Below the pieces are notes generated by a model, which saw nothing but the letters and a program-made list of their open reading frames with translations, made no database searches and was not told the origin of the DNA. DNA of 10,872 nucleotides from an uncultured Oscillospiraceae bacterium (lineage in GTDB: Bacteria; Bacillota; Clostridia; Oscillospirales; Oscillospiraceae), in assembly GCA_900752445.1 (NCBI GenBank), contig CAADVN010000173.1:1-10872 (forward strand), read 5' to 3'. Positions 1 to 6,953 of this stretch are shown here, piece by piece (position 1 is the stretch's first letter; every line of letters begins with the position of its first letter). A program made the translations under genes and the position numbers.

Positions 1-5
1 CCGCG

Positions 6-39
6 GGCCGGGGGCGGCTGCTTGTCCCCCCCCCCGGCC
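6..39 (-). terminator. GC-rich inverted repeat downstream of butyrate kinase (possible terminator stem)
   Basis: Positions 6-14 (GGCCGGGGG) and 31-39 (CCCCCGGCC) form a perfect 9-bp inverted repeat with a 16-base loop. It begins 18 bases past the butyrate kinase stop on the minus strand. The loop contains most of a run of ten C (26-35). No T-rich tail is visible before the window ends, so an intrinsic terminator is not demonstrated. It could equally be a GC-rich junk stem at a sequence edge. Confidence 0.3.
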
Positions 40-57
40 GGCCGCCAGCCGAGGCCA

Positions 58-1152
58 TCATTGCGCGGCCCTCCCCTCTTCCGTGGGCTCATAGCGGTTC
101 ACGGGCTCGAGCCCGCTGCACACGCGGCAGATCCCGCCGGCCAGCGCCTCCATCTCAAAGCCGCCGGCGTAGACGCTGACGGGGGCGATGAACTCGACCC
201 GTTCGCGTATCCAGGCCGTGACGCGCTCGGAGTGCGCGATCCCGCCGGTGAGCAGGATGCCGTCCACCTTCCCGCAGGCCGCCGCTGCCACGGCGCCTAT
301 ATCCTTGGCGATCTGATAGCACATCGCGTGCAGCACCTCCTCTGCGTGCCTGTCGCCGGTGGCGATGCGCCGCTCCACTTCGAGCACGCTGTTGGTGCCC
401 AGGTAATCCACCAGGCCGCCGCGGCCGCGCATGAACTTCATAAAACTGCGCTTGTCGGCGAAGCGGTTGGAGTAGAAAAGGTCTATGAGGGCGTTGCTGG
501 GGACGCGGCCCGCCCTTTCGGGCGTGAAGGCGCCCTCCGTGAAGCTGATGACGTCCGTTATGCGGCCGCAGCAGTGCAGCTCGGAGGAGATGCCGCCGCC
601 CATGTGGCAGATGACGAAGGTGCAGTCCTCCACGGGCCGGCCCAGGCGCAGCGCCTCCCGCCGCGCGACCTCCTTGCAGTTGAGCGGATGCCCGCCCGCG
701 CGCCGGGGTATGAAGGAGATGCCAGAATAGCGCGCGATGCTGCACAGCTCGTCGGTGAAGACGGCGTTGTAGAAATAGGCCTTTATCCCCCAGTCCTGCG
801 CCAGCCCATAGGAGATGAGCGCCGCCAGCCAGGAGCCGTTGGGCGTGAAGCCGGGCCGCGGGCGGCTGGCCAGGTCGGCGATGGCGCCGTCTATCTCATA
901 GGCCCCGCCCTTGAAGATGGCGAAAGCCCCGCCCCGGGACGCGATGACGTCTATGTCCCCGGGCGCGAAGCCCGAGGCGGCCAGGAAATCGAGCACGGCC
1001 TGCCTGCGCATCGGCAGCTGGTCCAGGACGTTCGGCACGGCCGCCAGCTCCTGCGCGGAGTGCTCCATGGAGCGCGAGCAGAGCTCGCGCTCGTCCTCGA
1101 ACACGGCGAGCTTGGTGGAGGGGGAGCCGGTGTTGATGACCAGTATCTTCAT
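58..1152 (-). CDS. buk: Butyrate kinase (acetate/butyrate kinase family)
   Basis: 364 aa, close to the usual Buk length of about 355. It belongs to the ASKHA-fold acetokinase family and makes ATP plus a short-chain carboxylate (butyrate, isobutyrate or similar) from the acyl phosphate in the cytosol. Visible signatures are the N-terminal phosphate loop INTGSPSTKLAVF (residues 6-18), SRGG (72-75), HMGGGIS (183-189), FTPERAG (209-215), LTGGIAHS (301-308) and EMEALAGG (333-340). FTPERAG and LTGGIAHS mark Buk rather than acetate kinase. The ATG overlaps the stop of the gamma-subunit gene upstream by 4 bp (ATGA), which suggests translational coupling. It is the last visible gene of the operon. Beside a VOR complex it would take branched-chain acyl phosphates to ATP, but no phosphotransbutyrylase gene is in view. 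Exact chain-length preference cannot be read from the sequence. Confidence 0.93.
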   Translation of the reverse strand: MKILVINTGSPSTKLAVFEDERELCSRSMEHSAQELAAVPNVLDQLPMRRQAVLDFLAASGFAPGDIDVIASRGGAFAIFKGGAYEIDGAIADLASRPRPGFTPNGSWLAALISYGLAQDWGIKAYFYNAVFTDELCSIARYSGISFIPRRAGGHPLNCKEVARREALRLGRPVEDCTFVICHMGGGISSELHCCGRITDVISFTEGAFTPERAGRVPSNALIDLFYSNRFADKRSFMKFMRGRGGLVDYLGTNSVLEVERRIATGDRHAEEVLHAMCYQIAKDIGAVAAAACGKVDGILLTGGIAHSERVTAWIRERVEFIAPVSVYAGGFEMEALAGGICRVCSGLEPVNRYEPTEEGRAAQ

Positions 1153-1694
1153 GCCCTTGCCTTGGCCGCGCCGACGCCGGTGTCAAAGGCCCGCTCGTTC
1201 ATGGCCAGGAACTCGGGCTTTTTGGCCATGCGCTCGAGCACCACGCCCTTCATCACCTCGGGGGGCACGATGCCGGTCAGCTCGCAGATGAAGCCGAGCA
1301 TGACGATGTTCAGCACCTTCATGCTGCCTATCTCCTCGGCGCTGCGGTTGGCCTCGCACTCGATGTGCGCGATGTCGTCGCGCTGGTAGAGCTCGGCGGG
1401 GATGATGGAGGAGTTGACGATGATGGTCCCGCCTGGTTTCACGCGCTTTTCAAAGGCGTTGAAGGAGGGGATGTTGAAGGCCGCCACGTAGTCAAGCAGC
1501 TGCTTGCTGGGAGAGCCTATCTCCTCATCGCTGGAGATGACGGTACAGTTGGAGGTGCCGCCTCGCATGGCGCCGCCGTACTGGGAATAGTATGTAAAGT
1601 GCTTGTTCGTCTCGTTGAGGCCGTGGGCCAGGAGCTGTCCGCAGGTCTGGACGCCCTGTCCGCCGAAGCCGCCCATCAGAATACAGGTTTCCAT
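1149..1694 (-). CDS. 2-oxoacid:ferredoxin oxidoreductase, gamma subunit (VOR/KOR type)
   Basis: 181 aa, the normal size for a separate gamma subunit. The N-terminal GGFGGQGVQT (residues 8-17) is the hallmark of the POR/KOR gamma family. YSQYGGAMRGGTSNC (about residues 36-50) is the conserved central stretch that follows. The gamma subunit carries the CoA-interacting domain and has no Fe-S motif of its own. It assembles with the alpha, beta and delta subunits encoded immediately upstream. The ATG at 1694 is preceded by AGGAGGC, 9 bases away, and this site overlaps the stop codon of the beta gene. Its own stop overlaps the butyrate kinase start. Substrate (2-oxoisovalerate versus other 2-oxoacids) is inferred from the alpha subunit and the neighbourhood. 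Confidence 0.92.
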   Translation of the reverse strand: METCILMGGFGGQGVQTCGQLLAHGLNETNKHFTYYSQYGGAMRGGTSNCTVISSDEEIGSPSKQLLDYVAAFNIPSFNAFEKRVKPGGTIIVNSSIIPAELYQRDDIAHIECEANRSAEEIGSMKVLNIVMLGFICELTGIVPPEVMKGVVLERMAKKPEFLAMNERAFDTGVGAAKARA

Positions 1695-1709
1695 TGGTTT
1701 GACGCCTCC

Positions 1710-2438
1710 TTACAGAGTTTTGAATTCGCCTATGGGGTAGACGGGGAGCATCTTCTCCTCGACGAAGGCCGGCGCGTCCTTGGCGGCGACGCCCCAGTTG
1801 GTCGGGCACATGGAGACGACCTCTACGTAGGAATACCTGCCCTCGTCCATCTGGCACCTGACGGCGCGGCGGATGAACTCCTTTGTCTGCCGGATGTGCT
1901 TGGGGGAGTGGACGGAGCCGCGGGCCACGTAGCCCGGGGCCCTGAGCCCGGCAAGGATCTCCGCCATGCAGACCGGGTAGCCCGTCTTTTCCGCGTCACG
2001 CACACCAGTGGTGGTCCTCTGGCCGAGGAGCGTGGTCGGGGAGCACTGGCCGCCCGTCATGCCGTAGATCTGGTTGTTGAGGACGATGACGGTCATCTTC
2101 TCGCCGCGGTTTGAGGCGTAGAAGGTCTCCGCCAGGCCTATGGACAGCGCGCCGCCGTCGCCCTGGTAGGTGAGCACGCAGCGGTCGGGGTTCACGCGGC
2201 TGACGCCTGTGGCGACCGCCGCCGCCCGCCCGTGCAGGGTCTGGATGAAATCCATGTCGAAGTAGAAGCGGGCGTTGATGCCGCAACTGACGTCCAAGCA
2301 GATGATGGACCTGTCAATGAGCCCCTCCTCGCTGAGCACCTCGGCCAGGAGCTTCTCCACGGTGGAATGGGAGCAGCCCGGACAGAAGGTGTTTTTGACG
2401 TCTTTTATCCCCTTGGGGATGCCATATATCTTTTCCAT
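1710..2438 (-). CDS. 2-oxoacid:ferredoxin oxidoreductase, beta subunit (thiamine diphosphate-binding)
   Basis: 242 aa. The start at 2438 is chosen because AGGAGG lies just upstream, in the 14-bp gap after the alpha stop. A longer reading would run into the alpha gene. It binds thiamine diphosphate: GDGG (93-96) through NN (121-122) gives the classical GDG...NN motif, followed by QIYGMTGGQ (123-131). CPGC (19-22), C52 and C211 have the spacing of the four [4Fe-4S] ligands in the equivalent domain of pyruvate:ferredoxin oxidoreductase. The subunit therefore probably holds the cluster that takes electrons from the thiamine adduct. It works with the alpha subunit to decarboxylate a 2-oxoacid to acyl-CoA. 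Overall it resembles VOR/KOR rather than POR beta subunits, though the substrate is not certain. Confidence 0.93.
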   Translation of the reverse strand: MEKIYGIPKGIKDVKNTFCPGCSHSTVEKLLAEVLSEEGLIDRSIICLDVSCGINARFYFDMDFIQTLHGRAAAVATGVSRVNPDRCVLTYQGDGGALSIGLAETFYASNRGEKMTVIVLNNQIYGMTGGQCSPTTLLGQRTTTGVRDAEKTGYPVCMAEILAGLRAPGYVARGSVHSPKHIRQTKEFIRRAVRCQMDEGRYSYVEVVSMCPTNWGVAAKDAPAFVEEKMLPVYPIGEFKTL

Positions 2439-2452
2439 AGTCAAGCTCCTCC

Positions 2453-3514
2453 TTACACTAGCTTCCTGAGCTCCGCGAGGGCTTCCTCGGGCGTTATCGT
2501 GTTGCCGCAGCACCTGTTGTAGACGGACAGCGGGATGCTCTTGCCGCCGAGCGCGGCCTTGACGTCGTAGTAGAACTGGGCGGGGATGGCGTTTTCAAGC
2601 ACCAGGACGTGCCTGACCCGGCCCTCATCCAGGGAGGCTATGGGGGCGGAGGGGAAGGGGTGCAGCGTGATGGCTCGTATGAGGCCGACCTTGTAGCCCT
2701 CGGCGCGCAGGGCGCGGATGGCGGTCTTGGCCACGCGGGCACAGGTGCCCCAGGCCGCGACCACGATCTCAGCGTCCTCGAGCATAAAGGCCTCGTACCT
2801 CGTCTCCGTCTCGTCCCAGAGCTTGTACATCTCCACCTGAGCCCGGGCGACCTTCTCGTCGCCGTTCGGCTCGAGGTGCCAGCCGACGGCCTTGCGCTCC
2901 TCGCCGTCCTTCTTGCCGTGGGCGGCGTAAGGCTTCTCGGGCAGGGAGGCCAGGTCGCGGAAGGGCTTGAGCTCGACGGGCTCTATCATGTGTCCGAGCA
3001 TGCCGTCGGACATGATGTAGACGAGGCAACGGTACTTGTCCGCGATGTCAAAGGCCTCGTAGACGAAGTCCGCCGTCTCCTGGACGGAGCAGGGCGCAAG
3101 CACGAAGGGCTTGAAGCCGCCGTGGCCTATGCTCTTGGTGGCGAAGTTGTAGTCCGCCTGGGCGGGCAGGGTGTTGCTGTTGCCGGCGCCGCCGCGGCCA
3201 ATGTCGCAGATGACGGCCGGGATGCGCGAGCCGGCCATCCAGCTCATGCCCTCGGCCATAAGCGAGAAGCCGGGGCCGGCCGTGGCGGTCATGGCGCGGT
3301 GCCCGGTGCAGGCCGCGCCGGAGACCATGTTTATGGCGGCCAGCTCGCTCTCGGCCTGCACGAACTGCCGGCCGACCTCGAACATCCTGGTGGAGAGGTA
3401 TTCTGTTATCTCCGTCTGGGGCGTTATGGGATAGCCCGCAAAAAAGGTCATCCCGGCCCGGATGGCGGATTCCGCAAGGGCGTCGTTGCCCTGCATCGCG
3501 ATACTCTTAGCCAT
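2453..3514 (-). CDS. vorB: 2-oxoacid:ferredoxin oxidoreductase, alpha subunit (VorB-type, 2-oxoisovalerate)
   Basis: 353 aa, matching the length of VorB-type alpha subunits (about 350). This subunit carries the pyrimidine-binding thiamine domain and the 2-oxoacid pocket. Conserved stretches are GYPITPQTEITEYL (27-40), QAESELAAINMVSGA (53-67), the glycine-rich segment TATAGPGFSLMAEG (76-89), LAPCSVQE (about 139-146) and SDGMLGHMIEPVEL (about 169-182). The Ala/Gly pattern and the length favour the branched-chain (VOR) or 2-oxoglutarate (KOR) group over pyruvate enzymes. The butyrate kinase downstream makes branched-chain acids the better guess. A strong GGAGGG lies 6 bases before the ATG, in the 15-bp gap after the delta gene. 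Expected reaction: 2-oxoacid + CoA + 2 oxidised ferredoxin to acyl-CoA + CO2 + 2 reduced ferredoxin. Confidence 0.93.
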   Translation of the reverse strand: MAKSIAMQGNDALAESAIRAGMTFFAGYPITPQTEITEYLSTRMFEVGRQFVQAESELAAINMVSGAACTGHRAMTATAGPGFSLMAEGMSWMAGSRIPAVICDIGRGGAGNSNTLPAQADYNFATKSIGHGGFKPFVLAPCSVQETADFVYEAFDIADKYRCLVYIMSDGMLGHMIEPVELKPFRDLASLPEKPYAAHGKKDGEERKAVGWHLEPNGDEKVARAQVEMYKLWDETETRYEAFMLEDAEIVVAAWGTCARVAKTAIRALRAEGYKVGLIRAITLHPFPSAPIASLDEGRVRHVLVLENAIPAQFYYDVKAALGGKSIPLSVYNRCCGNTITPEEALAELRKLV

Positions 3515-3529
3515 GGTTATCCCTCCCTA

Positions 3530-3733
3530 TTATTTATAGACCGTAATGCACAGGTCGGGGCACATTATGCCGCAGAGCGCGCAGCCTATGCAACGCTCAG
3601 GCTCGGCCTGCTCGGCGAAATGGTTGCCGAAGACGTTTATCTCCCGGCTCATCTTCACAAGGCCGAGCGGGCAGGCGGAAACGCACAGCTCGCAGCCCTT
3701 ACATTTGTCTTTGTTCACTTCGATTTTTGCCAT
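3530..3733 (-). CDS. 2-oxoacid:ferredoxin oxidoreductase, delta subunit (2x[4Fe-4S] ferredoxin-like)
   Basis: 67 aa, typical of the small delta subunit of four-subunit KOR/VOR enzymes. Two complete CxxCxxCxxxCP motifs are present: C11, C14, C17, C21 and C48, C51, C54, C58. An extra C62 follows. It should carry electrons from the beta-subunit cluster to soluble ferredoxin. It is the first gene of the delta-alpha-beta-gamma set, the common order for VOR-type operons. The ribosome binding site (GAGGTG about 10 bases before the ATG) is weaker than those of the other subunits. The 44-bp gap from the upstream reductase gene is one of the larger ones inside the operon. Confidence 0.92.
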   Translation of the reverse strand: MAKIEVNKDKCKGCELCVSACPLGLVKMSREINVFGNHFAEQAEPERCIGCALCGIMCPDLCITVYK

Positions 3734-3777
3734 TGTATAAATTCACCTCTGTACGTTATGGTCGTCCGCGCGCGGTG

Positions 3778-4725
3778 TCAGAAACGGTATTCATAGTTCT
3801 GCTCGATGATCTTCACGAGGCTGGTGATGAGGTGGTTGTAGGGCGTGGGTATGCCTAGTTCGTCGCCCATGCGGGCTATAGCGCCGTGGAGGTTGTCGAT
3901 CTCCGTGAGCTTGTGGTCGCGCACGTCCTGCGCGGTGGAGGAGACGTGGTAGAACATCTTGCTGCCGGGGTTGCCGTGCGTGGGCTTCTCCTCGGGGATC
4001 TCTATGCCCTTGGCCCGGGCCACAGCCTGGACCTCCTTGTATAGGATGTCCTTCACCTCCAGGCCCTCCTTGCAGCTCATGTACGCGCCCAGCGGCAAGC
4101 TGGTGACAGCGCACACCCCGTTGCCGGAGCAGTTTTTGGCCATCTTGAACCAGACGGCGGCGTCCAGGCGGGACTTCTTGTCGGCGTAGAAGTTCAGGCC
4201 GCAGCTCTGGAAGAGCCGGGCGAACTCCAGCATGAACTCGTTGGGCTCCTCGAATGCGCAGGAGCCGAAGTGCGACTCGGCGGTGGGGTTTATGAGCGTC
4301 TTGACCTTGCCCGGCCCGAGCACGGTGCCGCCGTAGGGCATGACGCCGTAGAGCATGCGCTCGCGCGGGTAGTATTTTTCGATCGTCTCGACGTTGCCCA
4401 TGCCGTTTTGCAGCGTCAGTATGTAGGTGTGGCTGTCGGCGATCCTGAGCGAATCCCGGGCGACCTGCTTGGTGAAGCGCCCGTTCACCAGCACGACGAT
4501 GAGGTCGGCGGCGCCGGAGAGCTCTTCGACGGAGCAGCAGCCGCGCAGGTTCTCCTTCACGGTGAAGGGCGGGTCGTCGTTGTTGCAGATGGTCAGGCCG
4601 TCGCGGTTTATGGCGTCGATGTGCTCCTTGTAGGGGTCTATGAGCGTGACGTCGGCGCCGCTGCGCGCGGCGTAGGCGCCCAGCAGGCTGCCCATGCGCC
4701 CCGCGCCGAAAATTGCTATTCTCAT
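3778..4725 (-). CDS. Ketopantoate reductase (PanE/ApbA) family dehydrogenase
   Basis: 315 aa, close to the family norm of about 300. An N-terminal Rossmann fold starts with IFGAGRMGSLLGAY (5-18). The next acidic position, D30, would favour NAD(H), since NADP-specific members usually lack an acidic residue there. All PanE catalytic positions appear conserved: N107 in QNGMG, K194 and N198 in WFKMAKN, S263 and E275 in SSTAQDVRDHKLTEID. The K-N and S-E spacings equal those of the E. coli enzyme. The family reduces 2-oxopantoate to D-pantoate, but it also includes D-2-hydroxyacid dehydrogenases such as D-mandelate and D-2-hydroxyisovalerate enzymes. Placement directly before a VOR complex suggests interconversion of a 2-hydroxyacid and a branched 2-oxoacid rather than vitamin synthesis. 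AGGAGG precedes the ATG, 17 bp from the transporter stop. Confidence 0.85.
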   Translation of the reverse strand: MRIAIFGAGRMGSLLGAYAARSGADVTLIDPYKEHIDAINRDGLTICNNDDPPFTVKENLRGCCSVEELSGAADLIVVLVNGRFTKQVARDSLRIADSHTYILTLQNGMGNVETIEKYYPRERMLYGVMPYGGTVLGPGKVKTLINPTAESHFGSCAFEEPNEFMLEFARLFQSCGLNFYADKKSRLDAAVWFKMAKNCSGNGVCAVTSLPLGAYMSCKEGLEVKDILYKEVQAVARAKGIEIPEEKPTHGNPGSKMFYHVSSTAQDVRDHKLTEIDNLHGAIARMGDELGIPTPYNHLITSLVKIIEQNYEYRF

Positions 4726-4742
4726 GCTTTCCTCCTATTCTT

Positions 4743-6218
4743 TCAAATGTAAAACGACAGGCCCCACAGCGGGCAGAGCAGGTAGTTTATGAGCGGCACG
4801 GCAATGCACAGGAAGGCGCCCGTGGCAAAGCCGGGCAGCAGGGTGTCCCGCAGCTCCCACCAGCCGTAGCCCTTGTTCATCATCACGATGTAGTTTGCGC
4901 CTATGCACCAGAACCAGGCCCCGGCGAACATGGCCGGCATCAGCACGGTGCAGGGGTTGTAGCCCAGGCCGATGCAGACTGTGGTCGAGAGCGTGATGGT
5001 CAGGGCCTGGGCCCCGTGCGTGCAGTTAACCATGAGGTTCATGCACAGGAAGACCAGGGCGCAGCTGGCCATGCTCAGGGACAGCACGCCCATGCCGCCC
5101 AGCAAGGGAGAGAGCAGGTCGTTCAGCCAGTCCGAGACGCCGGTGCCGGTGATGACGGTGCCTATGAGCGGCACCATGCACACGCACAACAGCACGCCCC
5201 AGGGCAGGCGCTTTATGACCTCGCGGCAGTCCGAGATCCCGATGCCGGGCAGCATACACAGCGCGGCGAAGAGTAGGGAGGCAAGGGCCGTGTTCATGCC
5301 GGAGAGCATGCAGGCTATCATGCCCGCGGTCAGGAGCAACCAGCGTATCTCAGAGCCGCCTATGCGCCCCAGGCTGTCCAGATAGCCCTTAAAGTAGTCC
5401 TTCCCCGGCAGCTCAAGGGCCGAGCTCCGAAAGCCGCTGAGCCTGGCGTAGATGAGCATCGAGGGCACGACGGTGATAAGGAAGACGGGCACCGAGATCT
5501 TGGCCCAGTCCGCGTAGGATATGCTGAGATCCAGCTCGCCGGAGGCGGCGTTCATAAAGGCTATGCCCTGGAGGTTGCCTATGGGCGAGCCGTTTATGAG
5601 CGCCATGCCGCCCATGAGCGAAGCCATGATCACCATGGTCATCATGGCGCGGCCGAAGCGGCTCTCGCCCGGCTTTTCGCCCATGGTGCGCAGCAGGCCG
5701 TCGGCGATGCTCGACATCAGGATTATGACGGCGATGTTTGAGACGAAGGCCGACAGGCAGGCGGTGACCACGCCGAAGACAATGAGCATGGACATAGGCC
5801 GCTGCCCGAACCTGTAGAGGAACCAATAGGCTATGCGCCGGCCGAAGGGGGTGAATTCTATGCCCCGCGCCACGATGGACATGCCGAGCATGGTGTAGAA
5901 AGAGGACGAGCCGAGCATGGCCGTGACGTCCGAATAGGCCAGGACGCCGGACAGCACGCCGAGGGTGGCGATGAGCAGGGCGGATACGGACATTTCTGCA
6001 GGGGTAGTGATCATCCACCAGATGGTCGCACATACGAAAGCCAGGCCCTGCGCGCATTTGTCCCCGTACGCTTCCATGGGCATGAGGCACAGCGCAAGGT
6101 ATATGACAACCGTTCCGGCAACGGAAATGAGCAGTCTCCGGTTGAGAGGTATGCCGGTGTATTCGCCGGCAATATCCAGTATGCTGTCTTTGACCGGCCC
6201 GGGTTTCATTTCCTTCAT
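4743..6218 (-). CDS. SLC13/DASS-family carboxylate transporter (intact paralogue)
   Basis: 491 aa, a polytopic inner-membrane protein with roughly 11 to 12 hydrophobic segments and the length of DASS (CitT/SdcS-like) carriers. It has the two pseudo-repeat signature loops: AFVSNIAVIILMSS (157-170), matching the first SNT loop, and MVNCTHGAQALTITLS (396-411), matching the second. Both normally hold carboxylate and cation. The glycine-rich NGSPIGN (209-215) also fits. The start at 6218 is chosen because AAGGAG (6225-6230) sits 6 bases before it. The ATG at 6224 would abut that site with no spacing. The substrate is unknown; a di- or hydroxycarboxylate or 2-oxoacid would suit the downstream enzymes. 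It is 45-50% similar by eye to the gene at 7686-8900, but carries a segment (about 352-410) that the other lacks. Confidence 0.85.
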   Translation of the reverse strand: MKEMKPGPVKDSILDIAGEYTGIPLNRRLLISVAGTVVIYLALCLMPMEAYGDKCAQGLAFVCATIWWMITTPAEMSVSALLIATLGVLSGVLAYSDVTAMLGSSSFYTMLGMSIVARGIEFTPFGRRIAYWFLYRFGQRPMSMLIVFGVVTACLSAFVSNIAVIILMSSIADGLLRTMGEKPGESRFGRAMMTMVIMASLMGGMALINGSPIGNLQGIAFMNAASGELDLSISYADWAKISVPVFLITVVPSMLIYARLSGFRSSALELPGKDYFKGYLDSLGRIGGSEIRWLLLTAGMIACMLSGMNTALASLLFAALCMLPGIGISDCREVIKRLPWGVLLCVCMVPLIGTVITGTGVSDWLNDLLSPLLGGMGVLSLSMASCALVFLCMNLMVNCTHGAQALTITLSTTVCIGLGYNPCTVLMPAMFAGAWFWCIGANYIVMMNKGYGWWELRDTLLPGFATGAFLCIAVPLINYLLCPLWGLSFYI

Positions 6219-6224
6219 ATTCAT

Positions 6225-6230
6225 CTCCTT
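6225..6230 (-). promoter_or_regulatory. Ribosome binding site deciding the intact transporter start
   Basis: AAGGAG on the minus strand. It touches the ATG at 6224 directly but lies 6 bases from the ATG at 6218, so translation should begin at 6218. Confidence 0.65.
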
Positions 6231-6257
6231 ATATATAATCTGGCCGTTGGGTCGAGG

Positions 6258-6277
6258 GCCTGCCCGCACGGGCGGGC
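6258..6277. repeat. GC-rich imperfect inverted repeat between the Cys-rich gene and the intact transporter
   Basis: Nine-base arms (6258-6266 and 6269-6277) with one imperfect pair and a two-base centre. They lie in the 62-bp gap before the intact transporter. No T-run follows on the minus strand, so it is unlikely to be a full terminator. It could be an mRNA processing or partial attenuation stem. Confidence 0.35.
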
Positions 6278-6286
6278 GGCGGCCGG

Positions 6287-6940
6287 TTACTGTGCGCCGC
6301 CGTCGTTTTTCACGCCGGCGATGTCGGCGATTATCCTGGCGGCTCGCTTGGTGTTGAAGATGCGGCAGGTGCAGGTGGGGCTGAGTTTGTCCGCCGCCTG
6401 CTGCGGCGTCATGCTGCCCGCCTTCACCTTGTCCAGTACGCTCTCCACCAGCGTGAAGGGGATCATGCCGGGGCCGCACATGGTGGTTAGGTCCAGCACG
6501 CGGGAGTCGGCGGGGAGCTTGTGCTCCACGTCGCCCCAGACGCCGAGGGACATGTTTACCGTGTGGGGCTCTATGCCGTTTTTGCGGCAGCACTCGTGGA
6601 CCTCACCGAAGAGGCCGGAGACGAAGATGGAAATGCCGAGGTCCGCCTCCTTCACCTCGCGCAGCAGGGCGGAGATATCCTCCTCGCTGGTGAAGCAGCC
6701 CACGGGGCCGTTCTTGTCCGTCATATAGGCCTTGACATCTTCCGCGTTCTCGGGCGTCACCGGGCTCTCGTAGCCGAGGACGCCGAGGTTGTTCGGGTTG
6801 TGCCGCAGGAAGATATCGAGAAGCTGGCGTATCTTCTCCGCACAGCCCTCGCGATTTATGCCCGGGGCGCTGACGGCGAGCACCACGAAATCGTCCCTGA
6901 GGCTCTCGGCGGAGCCGCTTCTGTGATTGGTGTGTGACAT
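6287..6940 (-). CDS. Unrecognised Cys-rich protein with CGPGM and CTC motifs
   Basis: 217 aa, soluble, with no signal peptide or membrane segment; I cannot name the family. Seven cysteines are present: C33, C82, C117, C118, C155, C190, C192. The C-terminal third looks like the conserved core: TTMCGPGM (152-159), a helix with VKAGSMTPQQAADKL (172-186), then PTCTCRIFN (188-196) and KRAARII. The MCGxGM...CxCxIFN...RA arrangement suggests a small metal- or cluster-binding domain. The N-terminal part (about 18-130) looks alpha/beta, with VVLAVSAPG, a segment near LGVLGYESP and PHTVNMSLGVWG. The start at 6940 is chosen because GGAGGG lies 7 bases upstream; the ATG at 6964 would overlap the previous gene and has no such site. 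It follows the Fe-S gene by 13 bp and probably works with it. Function not assigned. Confidence 0.8.
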   Translation of the reverse strand: MSHTNHRSGSAESLRDDFVVLAVSAPGINREGCAEKIRQLLDIFLRHNPNNLGVLGYESPVTPENAEDVKAYMTDKNGPVGCFTSEEDISALLREVKEADLGISIFVSGLFGEVHECCRKNGIEPHTVNMSLGVWGDVEHKLPADSRVLDLTTMCGPGMIPFTLVESVLDKVKAGSMTPQQAADKLSPTCTCRIFNTKRAARIIADIAGVKNDGGAQ

Positions 6941-6947
6941 ACTTGAG

Positions 6948-6953
6948 CCCTCC
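6948..6953 (-). promoter_or_regulatory. Ribosome binding site deciding the Cys-rich protein start
   Basis: GGAGGG on the minus strand, 7 bases before the ATG at 6940 and immediately after the stop of the Fe-S gene at 6954. It selects 6940 over the ATG at 6964. Confidence 0.7.

Noticed and set aside
22..1389. Long plus-strand frame opposite butyrate kinase and the gamma subunit
   Set aside because: Same antisense composition bias, and the minus-strand genes are unambiguous.
2609..3796. Long plus-strand frame opposite the VOR alpha and delta genes
   Set aside because: Antisense to well-conserved VorB and ferredoxin motifs; no domain or plausible ribosome binding site context.
6225..6593. N-terminal extension of the intact carrier by about 120 residues
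   Set aside because: The extension overlaps the Cys-rich gene in another frame, is Arg/His/Pro-rich like a shadow frame, and good start signals lie at 6218.
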